Assembly: GCF_003173335.1 (NCBI RefSeq)
Contig: NZ_QGMZ01000008.1
Coordinates: 124,001 to 188,000 of the forward strand
Source of the DNA: Methanospirillum stamsii
GTDB taxonomy: Archaea; Halobacteriota; Methanomicrobia; Methanomicrobiales; Methanospirillaceae
Direction: 5' to 3'
DNA length: 64,000 nucleotides
Shown here: positions 1 through 7,686 of the stretch, in pieces
Layout: every line of letters starts with the position of its first letter
Position numbering within the stretch: position 1 is the first letter of the stretch
Translations under genes and position numbers: made by a program
The notes under the pieces: generated by a model
The model's database searches: none
Seen by the model: only the letters and a program-made list of their open reading frames with translations
What the model was told of the DNA's origin: nothing

Positions 1-2
1 AG

Positions 3-173
3 ATCTTACCTGATCTTATCGACCTGATGGGTGATTACCAGACATCACGATATCCTGATATGAGCGAGGTGATCCCCTGTGAATACTATACCGAGGCTAT
101 TGCAAGGGACCGGATCAGGAAGGCACAGAAGATATTTGCTGTGCTGTTATATCCTGATGGGAGTAATCCATGA
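3..173 (+). CDS. HEPN-like protein, C-terminal fragment (cut by window edge)
   Basis: The frame is open from the window edge and encodes 56 residues ending in TGA at 171-173. The readable part contains EYYTEAIARDRIRKAQKIF, an alpha-helical stretch like the end of HEPN-domain proteins. It shares ATGA with the nucleotidyltransferase that follows, the usual arrangement for HEPN/MNT pairs, so the family call rests mainly on that context. No R-x4-6-H RNase motif is visible because the relevant part lies outside the window. Confidence 0.5.
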   Translation: MLPDLIDLMGDYQTSRYPDMSEVIPCEYYTEAIARDRIRKAQKIFAVLLYPDGSNP

Positions 174-499
174 TTGATCCGGTTATTGATCTGTTTAGAT
201 CAGAGATACTTCCGAGACTTATTGAACTCTTTCAGCCTGAAGATGTAATCCTGTTTGGTTCACGGGTACAGGGAACAGCCCATGATGAATCAGATCTTGA
301 TGTGATAGTGGTATCAGAGTCTTTCAAAGATGTTCCCCAGCATGAGCGGTTTCCCCTGGTCAGAAAAAGAATCAGAACAGGATATTCAATAGATTATCTC
401 TGTTATACACCAGAAGAGTTTGAGCGTATGAAGACCAGATCAAGCGTTCTGGAGAGTGCATTAACTGGACCTCATCAGGCAGTACTTGGGACCGGGTAA
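170..499 (+). CDS. MNT-type nucleotidyltransferase domain protein
   Basis: This 109-aa protein has the minimal nucleotidyltransferase fold: LFGSRVQG followed by DESDLDVIV (the GS...DxD metal site) and a third acidic residue in SIDYL. MNT proteins paired with HEPN partners act as antitoxins, in studied cases by AMPylating or otherwise neutralising the HEPN RNase. The ATG at 170 overlaps the HEPN stop (ATGA), implying translational coupling. The C-terminal tail after about residue 85 is loosely conserved. The catalytic residues look intact, so the antitoxin is probably functional. Confidence 0.75.
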   Translation: MIDPVIDLFRSEILPRLIELFQPEDVILFGSRVQGTAHDESDLDVIVVSESFKDVPQHERFPLVRKRIRTGYSIDYLCYTPEEFERMKTRSSVLESALTGPHQAVLGTG

Positions 500-1089
500 T
501 GAAATTATTATATTGATGAATTTTATTTCATCCTCTAGATTTTATAAAATGATGATTATGTCGATATATATACTGATTGACCTCCTGTGAAAGGGATTTT
601 CTGTGTTAATTCAAGGTGAACTGGGGAACCTGTTTCACCGGTGAGGGAGAACAGAATACAGTTTACCGACTGCCGAAAGCCTATTCCTGGGATCCCAGTA
701 TGTATGACTTCTGGATATCAGACCGGTGGATGGCTGGCCCGACAAGAAACCGTGTATCGTCTGCGGGACAAAGCCCACCCATTACTTGGAACGAACGAAG
801 GGAAAGACCCAACCGGGAACACTTCGCAAGGCCTGTTACCATCGGAGTTGACGATGAAGTCCAGCCAGCTTTGCACCATTCCCGGCTGGAGAGATGGACC
901 GGTGCTTAACCAGTGGTGATTTCTGTGATGGTGATGCGATCGCCTGGCAGGATTCCCTGTGATCACACTTCGGGACGGGTGAGACCTGTTATTCCCAGCT
1001 CTGCGAGTCAGAGGTGAGAACGTGATGACTCGTCTGGTCTGCGTGCGATATTCCCGGGTGCGAAGACGGGTATTTAGGGGATCTGCATG
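500..1089. other. Gene-poor stretch, probably decayed
   Basis: Short open frames occur in several frames here (for example 616-909 and 641-919), but their translations are compositionally odd and resemble no family I know. There is no good ribosome binding site, tRNA or long inverted repeat. I see nothing functional that I can support. Confidence 0.4.
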
Positions 1090-1320
1090 AGTACTTTCAG
1101 GTATCTCAAGTGAGAAGGAGAGATTATCAGGAGTTTTATTATTCAGGAGTTTGCAGGTGGCGATTTTTATACGACTGGTAATACACCCGGCAATAGCTTC
1201 GTTGATAGACTCCAGAGCTTCTTCGAGGGTATCCCCTTCTGAAAGACAGCCTGGAAGTTCAGGACATTCCATGATGAAATGCCCTTCTTCATCTTTTTCA
1301 CAGAGGATGGTTAATTTCAT
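1090..1320 (-). pseudogene. HicB-like antitoxin, solitary and probably truncated
   Basis: The first ~50 residues (MKLTILCEKDEEGHF...ELPGCLSEGDTLEEALESI...) are a clear HicB/UPF0150 partial RNase H-fold domain, the antitoxin module of HicAB systems. After roughly residue 75 the frame stays open to 718, but the translation turns into unrelated Arg/Ser/His-rich sequence, so the original 3' end has probably been replaced. No HicA (short dsRNA-binding-like toxin) is recognisable on either side. The 3' limit given here is where protein-like sequence stops and is approximate. Confidence 0.6.
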
Positions 1321-1708
1321 GGTAGTCAGGAAGATGCTAAAATTCTTTATATTATCTTATTTTCAGAGCAATAAACATCTTCCCTGAAAATATGGGATTC
1401 AATTTCAATTTGAAGTAAATAACAGACAATCATAGGAAAGTATCGCTACGTAATATCACAGGAAGGGTATCGGATATCTCCGGATCTATCCGTTGGAAGA
1501 GACTTGTACAGTGACGTGTTGCGGGTTGGCTGGTCCGGAGTGAATACCAGGTCTTCGGCATAGGAAGCTCACGGGCATATTATCACCGGACCCGGATCCT
1601 ACAGAGGAGGAGAGAAAAAAATTTCTAGGTTTATACAGACCTGAAAGTGTAATGGCCTGACCTGGAAGGGTTCTTCCCCTCCGGAGGTTTGCGGTTGTTC
1701 GCGAGCAT
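1321..1708. other. Intergenic stretch, nothing recognised
   Basis: The stretch is AT-rich near 1330-1440 and becomes G-rich after 1600. The coding-like frame of the following small protein extends upstream to a TGA at 1658-1660 without an ATG. No RNA gene or repeat was seen. Confidence 0.3.
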
Positions 1709-2011
1709 TTGTCCCGTTCGCTGGAGAAAGTGGGCCGGTTCCGGATGGAAGGAGAGATGATTGTGATATACCTGGACGGGATCGGATCGTTTCAGGTTGG
1801 GAAATCCCAGGTGATCTCGTTTCTTCTCCGGTTAGGAGAAGAGGTGATCCGGGACCGGGATGGGGGAGCAGTCGGGATGATGAGTCTGTCCGGGAGTGGG
1901 AGAGGAGTGAAGATGATGATTAAAGAGAGGTTGTATGTTGCTCCGGTCCGGAGGGTGAAACGGGTACTTGAAGGGAAGGAGAAGAAGGGGGCGGTGTTTG
2001 GGGTGAAATAA
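1709..2011 (+). CDS. Hypothetical 100-aa protein, perhaps a fragment
   Basis: This frame starts at a TTG and reads a basic protein with plausible secondary structure (RFRMEGEMIVIYLDGIGSFQ, then a Gly/Arg/Lys-rich tail). The same frame continues upstream as PLRRFAVVREHLSRSLEK without an in-frame ATG or GTG, suggesting that the true N-terminus has been lost. The strand is markedly purine-rich. I do not recognise the family. It is convergent with the GNAT gene, 2 bp away. It could equally be a chance frame in G-rich decayed DNA. Confidence 0.35.
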   Translation: MSRSLEKVGRFRMEGEMIVIYLDGIGSFQVGKSQVISFLLRLGEEVIRDRDGGAVGMMSLSGSGRGVKMMIKERLYVAPVRRVKRVLEGKEKKGAVFGVK

Positions 2012-2013
2012 TT

Positions 2014-2496
2014 TTATTTTCGCATAACTTTTTGAAACACAAACATTGGGTCATCACTTTTGGGACCATCTACTCTGATGATCTGAAAACCACATTTGTT
2101 TACATAAAAGTACACATTTCTCATCAAATCGGGTGGTGTGAATGTTGTCCATGTCTTTGTTTGTGGATATCTATTCTCTATTTCCAGCCATGCTCTATAG
2201 CCGATACCTCTATCAAGACAATTTGAGTCGACAAATAAAAGGCTTAAAATGTTGTTATTATCATCATTAATTGTCAGTACAGCCCCTCCCACCATCGTCT
2301 CGTCTTGATAAAATACTAATGGAGTGTCTTCTGTTTTTTCGAGTATGCCATCTATTGAAGGGAGGTCTTCGGGGTTATGATTAGCTCCAAATTTATCCGG
2401 TAAATCATCCATAGAAGCAGCAAAAGATTTCTCCATCATTTTTTTCGCTTCATCGAAATTACTCGGATTCATTGGCGATATTGTTATGTTCTGCAA
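2014..2496 (-). CDS. GNAT-family N-acetyltransferase
   Basis: This 160-aa protein has the GNAT order: an N-terminal strand-helix segment, a central GGAVLTINDDNNNILSLLF beta hairpin, the acetyl-CoA pyrophosphate loop region around CLDRGIGYRAWLEIE (R/QxxGxG/A type), and a C-terminal YVNKCGFQIIRVDGP motif typical of the last strands. Transferases of this family move an acetyl group from acetyl-CoA to an amine; the substrate cannot be told from sequence. It stands alone between decayed segments, so it may be accessory cargo. Confidence 0.75.
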   Translation of the reverse strand: MQNITISPMNPSNFDEAKKMMEKSFAASMDDLPDKFGANHNPEDLPSIDGILEKTEDTPLVFYQDETMVGGAVLTINDDNNNILSLLFVDSNCLDRGIGYRAWLEIENRYPQTKTWTTFTPPDLMRNVYFYVNKCGFQIIRVDGPKSDDPMFVFQKVMRK

Positions 2497-3448
2497 AATT
2501 GATCCAATATTTGTATAATCCTAAGAAATAAGGGATTTCTGGTCTTTATTTAATAAATGGGTCTTTGTCATTTCCGGTGGAATAAGCTGATATCAATGGG
2601 CCCTGCATGGGGTGAATCGATAATATAATAATTCATGGCTGTCAGGGAAGTTTGGTTAATCCTGTTGGCCTGAATCTACTTCCCAAAAGAGGAAGGGGTA
2701 TAGAATTATTGGAATCAAACCCGGGATTTCTTATCAACCAAGCTATAAAATACTCATCGTACTCTCTTTGAATCTGGTCATGGATGATGGATTAGAATAT
2801 TAAACGGGAAATCCTGTATGGGTGGTTAGGGAATTCTATAGCGTTGAAATGACACTAATTATTAATATTGTCGCGTTTATCGCTCCATTCCCTTATCCAT
2901 CTCCTCTTCTCCCTCCGTTTCAGATCCCGGTTCAACCATTTACATGCTCCCGCCAATTTCTATTCAGCCGTGAGAGATCACGGCAGGGGATTCGAACATG
3001 GCAGACGTACTTTCAACATCTGTTCTGATGACCGGGCGGTCCTTTCCCGGGATATCCGGTTCACCAGATCGGCTCTTTCCACCATCCGGGTGAACAGTTC
3101 GGGAGTGATCGGGTATGATGAGTTGCCGGGAACTACCGGACACCGGATGTCACCTCATTCCTTTATGGGAACAATTCACTCCACACTCCACACTTCCCGA
3201 TCTCAGTACCCAACAATCAGAAACGTTTCAAAAGGTATTGTCTGACAAATTTTTCAAACAAAAAAAATCAGTAATGTCATCTTCATTGAATATAAGTTAA
3301 CTTTTCAGAATTTTGTTTTTCCATCCTCTTTCAGTAAAGATTTATCTGAATATTTTTGTAAAAATCTCCAATTATACCTCCCGAACTAAATCGCCAAAGC
3401 TATGAAGAAGAGATGATCTTTCGCTAATAATTGTCAGCAGATGAAAAT
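2497..3448. other. Long gene-poor region next to the transposase
   Basis: No complete gene is visible in this ~950-bp stretch. On the minus strand, about 2978-3151 reads ~56 protein-like residues (ITPELFTRMVERADLVNR and following) ending in TGA, which looks like the C-terminal remnant of an unidentified protein. The part after 3230 is AT-rich and probably includes the downstream end of the ISH3-like element, but I could not fix its terminus. Confidence 0.35.
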
Positions 3449-4615
3449 TTAGGTTATTTCATCGAAATTAGAGAGATGTAGCGTATTTGAAGCCAATTTG
3501 GCGATAGCATTCCACATCCGCCCGATAAATGCTTCAAAACGAAACCAATCACTAATTATTACAATTGGCCCTCTTTGTTTCCTTCGAAAATTCTCATGTA
3601 GAATAACAACCCAGATATTTTTAAGCAGAAACGATACGATAGTAAAAAAATACCTAATAACCGGATCTCGCGTAGAGGTCCTTGGTCGAACGATATTTCT
3701 CATTCGATAAGATGATTCTATCGCAAATCGAGTTCTGTATTCGGATTTAATTTTTAATAAACTCCATTCAAGACCAAAATATACAAACCCTCGATTTTTT
3801 TCTTCTATTGTGCCGTCCTTTGTGATTTTGCGATATAAATATCGTATTATTTTGATTGTTTGTGGTTTTTTACTATCCTCATATATTGTATACTCGAATT
3901 GTCGAAGTTCATTTTGATTCAATAATTCTTTTAATTTCTTACCGTATACTTTTACAGGCATAATATGGGGAATTCCTTCGCTTTGGAGATAATGAAATAT
4001 CTCGGCTGAATAAAACCCTCGATCCAACAAAAGAACACGAATGTGGTATCCTTCTTCTCTAATAATCTCAATAAACCGTTTTATGCTAGAACACTTGCTT
4101 TGACTTTTCCGAACAGGAAAAACAGCCAATGTTACTCTTCGATTTCGTATGGTCACATACAAGGAAATATATGAATAAAAATGGTTCGTGGATTTTTTCT
4201 GTTTCCCACCTACAATAAAATCTTCATTTTCTGGTACTTTTTTTCCATAATAAGGATCATTTACTTCATCTATTGCGAATGTGTAGTACTTTCCTTTATC
4301 GAGAAATTGATGTGCAAATTCCTGAAATAATTTCGAGTTATTTTCCTCTAATTCCACATATTCTAACGAATTAGTGCATGCGTGATAGGTCGTACATGAG
4401 GGGAATTTCAGATCAGGTACCCTGCATATTGAAGTCGGAGAATTTCGATTCAAAGCCATTCCAACAGTAGTGGTTATGATATCCTCAGAAGTAAACGTAC
4501 CACAGGGCATAATGGTAATATGAGTATTAATTGCTCGTACTGCCCTAACCACTGTAATCTTTTCTTTTCCTTTGAAAGGAGAATTATTTGACTTTTTTTG
4601 AAATTTAGAGCCCAT
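3449..4615 (-). mobile_element. ISH3-like DDE transposase
   Basis: This 388-aa transposase carries the three acidic residues of the RNase H fold in the expected order: FAIDEVNDPYYGK (D1), LLLDRGFYSAE (D2) and RFAIESSYRMRNIVRPRT (E with the downstream Y/R signature seen in ISH3/IS4-type transposases). The frame is intact. It catalyses cut-and-paste movement of its own element. Codon use is much more AT-rich than neighbouring chromosomal genes, consistent with a mobile origin. The element ends are not clear by eye: AT-rich flanks at about 3230-3440 and 4660-4740 have only weak terminal similarity, so only the gene is delimited. Confidence 0.85.
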
Positions 4616-4653
4616 ATCTGCCGGCGGCAGATTTTTAAAAGTATATATACTTT
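4616..4653 (-). promoter_or_regulatory. Transposase promoter with two palindromes
   Basis: ATCTGCC-GCC-GGCAGAT (4616-4632) is a perfect inverted repeat directly abutting the transposase ATG. Six bases upstream lies the 16-bp perfect palindrome AAAGTATATATACTTT (4638-4653), which contains a TATA-box-like core. The expected start point about 25 bp from that core falls inside the first palindrome, so the palindrome may be an operator or a start-codon-blocking hairpin. Its function is inferred. Confidence 0.5.
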
Positions 4654-5016
4654 CTTATGAGCAGTTAACCATATTTATAAAAACGAAAAATTTGACCATT
4701 ACTATGGGTTAAAGTCAACAATATCTATCCGAATTAAAAAAAACCAGAATTTATTAAAAAAAATTCAAAATCCAATTAACAAAAAATTAGAACGGAGAGT
4801 TATGGTTGTTGGGTACTGGATCTCAACCGGAAAAGCATCCATCAGAAACAATGAGCAGGGAAAGAAAAAGATGCTAACATACGAGACCGGAAGGGAACCG
4901 GATAGGATTATTCCTCCCTTACATGAGGAGAGGGTTCGATCCTGCACCGGGTCAGGACCAAGATCAGATCCTCCTCCTGAATTCGGAATTCTCCCTAAGT
5001 CCGGTACGCTATTAGT
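4654..5016. other. AT-rich IS flank and unrecognised sequence
   Basis: The first ~150 bases are very AT-rich and probably contain the right end of the ISH3-like element. An open frame at 4802-5029 (plus) gives a Pro/Arg/Gly-rich translation without family resemblance, and I do not regard it as a gene. Confidence 0.3.
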
Positions 5017-5304
5017 TCACCGGTCCTGATCATCTACCGGATTATCTTCGGAGAGAAAGAAAGAACCTCGACTACTGTTTTCGTCGTCATAAATTTCATA
5101 CCGGTACCCCCTTTGGAAGATCCGAATCCACGAGTTTAACATACTCCCATCAAGTTCCGCATCGATCCGGAAATCGTTCACCTGTTGGATGATCTCCTGG
5201 AGATTACCGGATGCTAATAATCGCGAATCTGACTGTAAACCGTTGAAAATACTCTCATCCTGTCTTTTACCTCCGGAGTTTTTTGGGCCCCACAAACTAA
5301 ACAA
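5017..5304 (-). CDS. Doubtful hypothetical protein fragment
   Basis: The frame begins at a TTG and gives up to 95 residues. The part LQEIIQQVNDFRIDAELDGS and the following SMLNSWIRIFQRGYRYEIYDDE is protein-like, ending in an acidic tail. No family is recognised. It may be the C-terminal piece of a gene broken by the neighbouring transposition. It diverges from the fic operator region. Confidence 0.3.
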   Translation of the reverse strand: MFSLWGPKNSGGKRQDESIFNGLQSDSRLLASGNLQEIIQQVNDFRIDAELDGSMLNSWIRIFQRGYRYEIYDDENSSRGSFFLSEDNPVDDQDR

Positions 5305-5360
5305 AACGATAAATGCTTAGGATTTTTCTTTTAAACACATTTTTCTTATACTACTAAAAC

Positions 5361-5442
5361 ATACTAATTTGATTAAAATTAGTATAACGATATTACGAAG
5401 AGATTGAATACTAAAATATACTAATATGGTTAAAATTAGTAT
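5361..5442. promoter_or_regulatory. Two tandem palindromic operators upstream of fic
   Basis: Two copies of ATACTAAT-N9-ATTAGTAT occur at 5361-5385 and 5418-5442, 57 bp start to start and 31 bp before the fic ATG. The whole repeat unit is longer (ACTAAAAYATACTAAT...TTAAAATTAGTATAAC) and nearly identical between copies. Such paired inverted repeats are typical of repressor binding sites. The winged helix at the end of the Fic protein is the obvious candidate binder (inference). Confidence 0.7.
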
Positions 5443-5472
5443 AACTAATATTATTCAGTAATTATTTAAACC

Positions 5473-6762
5473 ATGAAATCATTACCGTTAAAACCTCCTG
5501 ATATCTCTGATTTGTCATTTATTAACCAAATCCTTCTTCGATACTTTGAGGATTCTGATTTTAAAAAGACCGTTGATGCGTTTAATGACCGGTACCTCTA
5601 CTGGGATGAACTGACTTACCGGATACAGGATGAAGAGGAGAGGTTGGAAACCTGGACTGCAATGAAGGTGTTTCGATCCCAAAAGATGGAGAAAATTTCG
5701 TATCCTCTTTTAAAAATGGAGTACTCACCAATTCCGACAATACAAAAAAGTCTTCATCTTTTTGATCGGTACCTCTCCGGAACAATCCAGATACAAAACA
5801 GATCTCTTCAGCTAGACAAACGATACATCGTTTCATCCCTGATTGAAGAAGCAATAGCATCAAGTATTCTTGAGGGGGCGGTTACTACCCGGAAAAAAGC
5901 CAGGATTATGATCGAGCAGAAGAGAAAACCAAGGAGCCATGGAGAGCAGATGGTCCTCAATAATTACAATACCCTGCAGATGATCACCAGGAAGAAAGAG
6001 GACCGATTAACTCCGGATCTACTTCTGGAAATTCAACGGATGGTAACAAAAGATACGATTGATCCTGAAGATGTTGGTCATTTCCGGAATAGTAATGATG
6101 TGAGGGTGATGGATGTGGTCAATAATGTGGTATATCACATCCCCCCGGATTGGCAGGAGATTTCACGGTTACTCGAGCAGTTATGTGAATTTGCTAACCA
6201 GGATGATGAAGAAAAGTTCATTCATCCTATTATCAAAGGGATAATAATTCATTTTCTGGTCGGTTACATTCATCCGTTTAATGATGGGAATGGCCGGACC
6301 GCAAGAAGTCTGTTCTACTGGTATACGCTTTCCCGGGGATACTGGTTAATGGAATATCTTTCAATCTCACGGAGTATCCTTAAGACCAAAGGAAAATATT
6401 CCCTTGCATATCTCCATACCGAATTTGATCAGTTAGATCTGACGTATTTTATCCGGTATCATATCGATTGTATGAATAAGGCACTTGATGAAATGATTAC
6501 ATTTATTGAAGAAAAGCAGGATCAGCAACGAAAATCACAGGAAATTGTCCGGTTGGATAATAACATTACCCCCCGGCAGGGGGAGATTTTTACCGAGATG
6601 ATGGAGGCTCCGGGGCAACTGTTCACTATTTATCAGATAGCAGAGCGGTTTAATGTGGTTTACCAGACTGCCCGGACAGATCTTATGCATCTGGAGGATT
6701 TAGGGTACGTCGTGAAGGAAAAGAGGGGAAAGGGGCTTTATTTCATTTATAAAGGGAAGTAA
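5473..6762 (+). CDS. Fic-domain AMPylase with C-terminal winged helix
   Basis: This 429-aa protein has the complete Fic core motif HPFNDGNGRTARS (about residues 269-281), which binds ATP for AMPylation of a target hydroxyl. Upstream, SSILEG near residue 134 matches the inhibitory (S/T)xxxE(G/N) helix, placing it with Fic proteins that carry their own inhibitory helix in the N-terminal part. Residues ~365-425 (ITPRQGEIF...YQTARTDLMHLEDLGYV) form a winged helix-turn-helix, common in Fic/DOC regulators. Length and architecture are normal for Fic-wHTH proteins. It stands alone behind two tandem palindromes and may autoregulate. The target is unknown. Confidence 0.9.
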   Translation: MKSLPLKPPDISDLSFINQILLRYFEDSDFKKTVDAFNDRYLYWDELTYRIQDEEERLETWTAMKVFRSQKMEKISYPLLKMEYSPIPTIQKSLHLFDRYLSGTIQIQNRSLQLDKRYIVSSLIEEAIASSILEGAVTTRKKARIMIEQKRKPRSHGEQMVLNNYNTLQMITRKKEDRLTPDLLLEIQRMVTKDTIDPEDVGHFRNSNDVRVMDVVNNVVYHIPPDWQEISRLLEQLCEFANQDDEEKFIHPIIKGIIIHFLVGYIHPFNDGNGRTARSLFYWYTLSRGYWLMEYLSISRSILKTKGKYSLAYLHTEFDQLDLTYFIRYHIDCMNKALDEMITFIEEKQDQQRKSQEIVRLDNNITPRQGEIFTEMMEAPGQLFTIYQIAERFNVVYQTARTDLMHLEDLGYVVKEKRGKGLYFIYKGK

Positions 6763-7686
6763 GAATCCTGAATTAACCTATGAGCGTTCTTAATTCGCTT
6801 AACAAAGGAAAAAATTACTACCAACATATCATTACAGGAAAAATTTTTCCGTCCCGAAATAAAGACCGTTTTTTTAAAAATTAAGAAATAATACGAATTA
6901 CTGGAATTCATCCATTCTTTTAGATATTTGAATCCTTTCCTTGGCATTATTCAGATATGATAAGCACACGGAAAAGGCAAATTCATTCATCGCTGATCCA
7001 GAACAAGGAGGTAGTAATATTCATGATGTGGGTTATGTGAAAAGTGTATAAACGATGGCCCTTGCCCGTTTGTGTTCTTTCTGCAGGATAATTGCGGTAG
7101 ATATACACCAACCCTATCTATAAGTAGTGGACGAAATTTTTTTCTGAAGATTCTTCTGGGAGAACAAAAACGGTCTGTACATTGATGATCTCCCCTTTGG
7201 GGAGGAATATTTCTATATTATATAGGCTGAAGGATGCGGGAAAAAAGATTTATATATTGTCCTTCGTTCCATTTAATGAAAAATCAGCACAATGGGTTTT
7301 TTAAAAGATGAAAGTGAAAATGAAAATATCTGGTTGGTTTTAAAGTCATGGTACAACATCAGACATAGCCAGGATTAGACGTTTTTTCGCTGTAATTTGA
7401 AAAATAAAATCAATGTTATTGAAGGAATGATATCTATACTTTAATTTTTTCTGATATACTAAAAAGTACCTGGAATTTTAATAAAAGATTGACTTTTCTC
7501 AAAAAACAGAATAATTACTGAAAAAAATCGTCGAAATAATTCTTTCTCGCCGTAATTGATACTACAGTGGTATATTTCGATTCGATAAGGTTATAAATTT
7601 TGACATGTAAAAAAAATATTTATCCTGATTTCTTTATGGTTTGGGATATTAACTGAACACGGATGGATATCCTGAATGGAGTTTAC
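6763..7686. other. Long AT-rich intergenic region
   Basis: No convincing gene or RNA is seen. A 66-codon minus frame at 6747-6947 has no ribosome binding site and overlaps the fic 3' end. The region contains several A/T tracts that could include the promoter of the following secreted protein, and GGAG at 7678-7681 is that gene's ribosome binding site. Confidence 0.35.

Noticed and set aside
616-919. Short overlapping ORFs as genes, or a group II intron 5' region
   Set aside because: No family resemblance, no ribosome site, no recognisable domain V or maturase.
6747-6947. 66-codon minus-strand gene
   Set aside because: Overlaps the fic 3' end, lacks a start signal and has random-looking composition.
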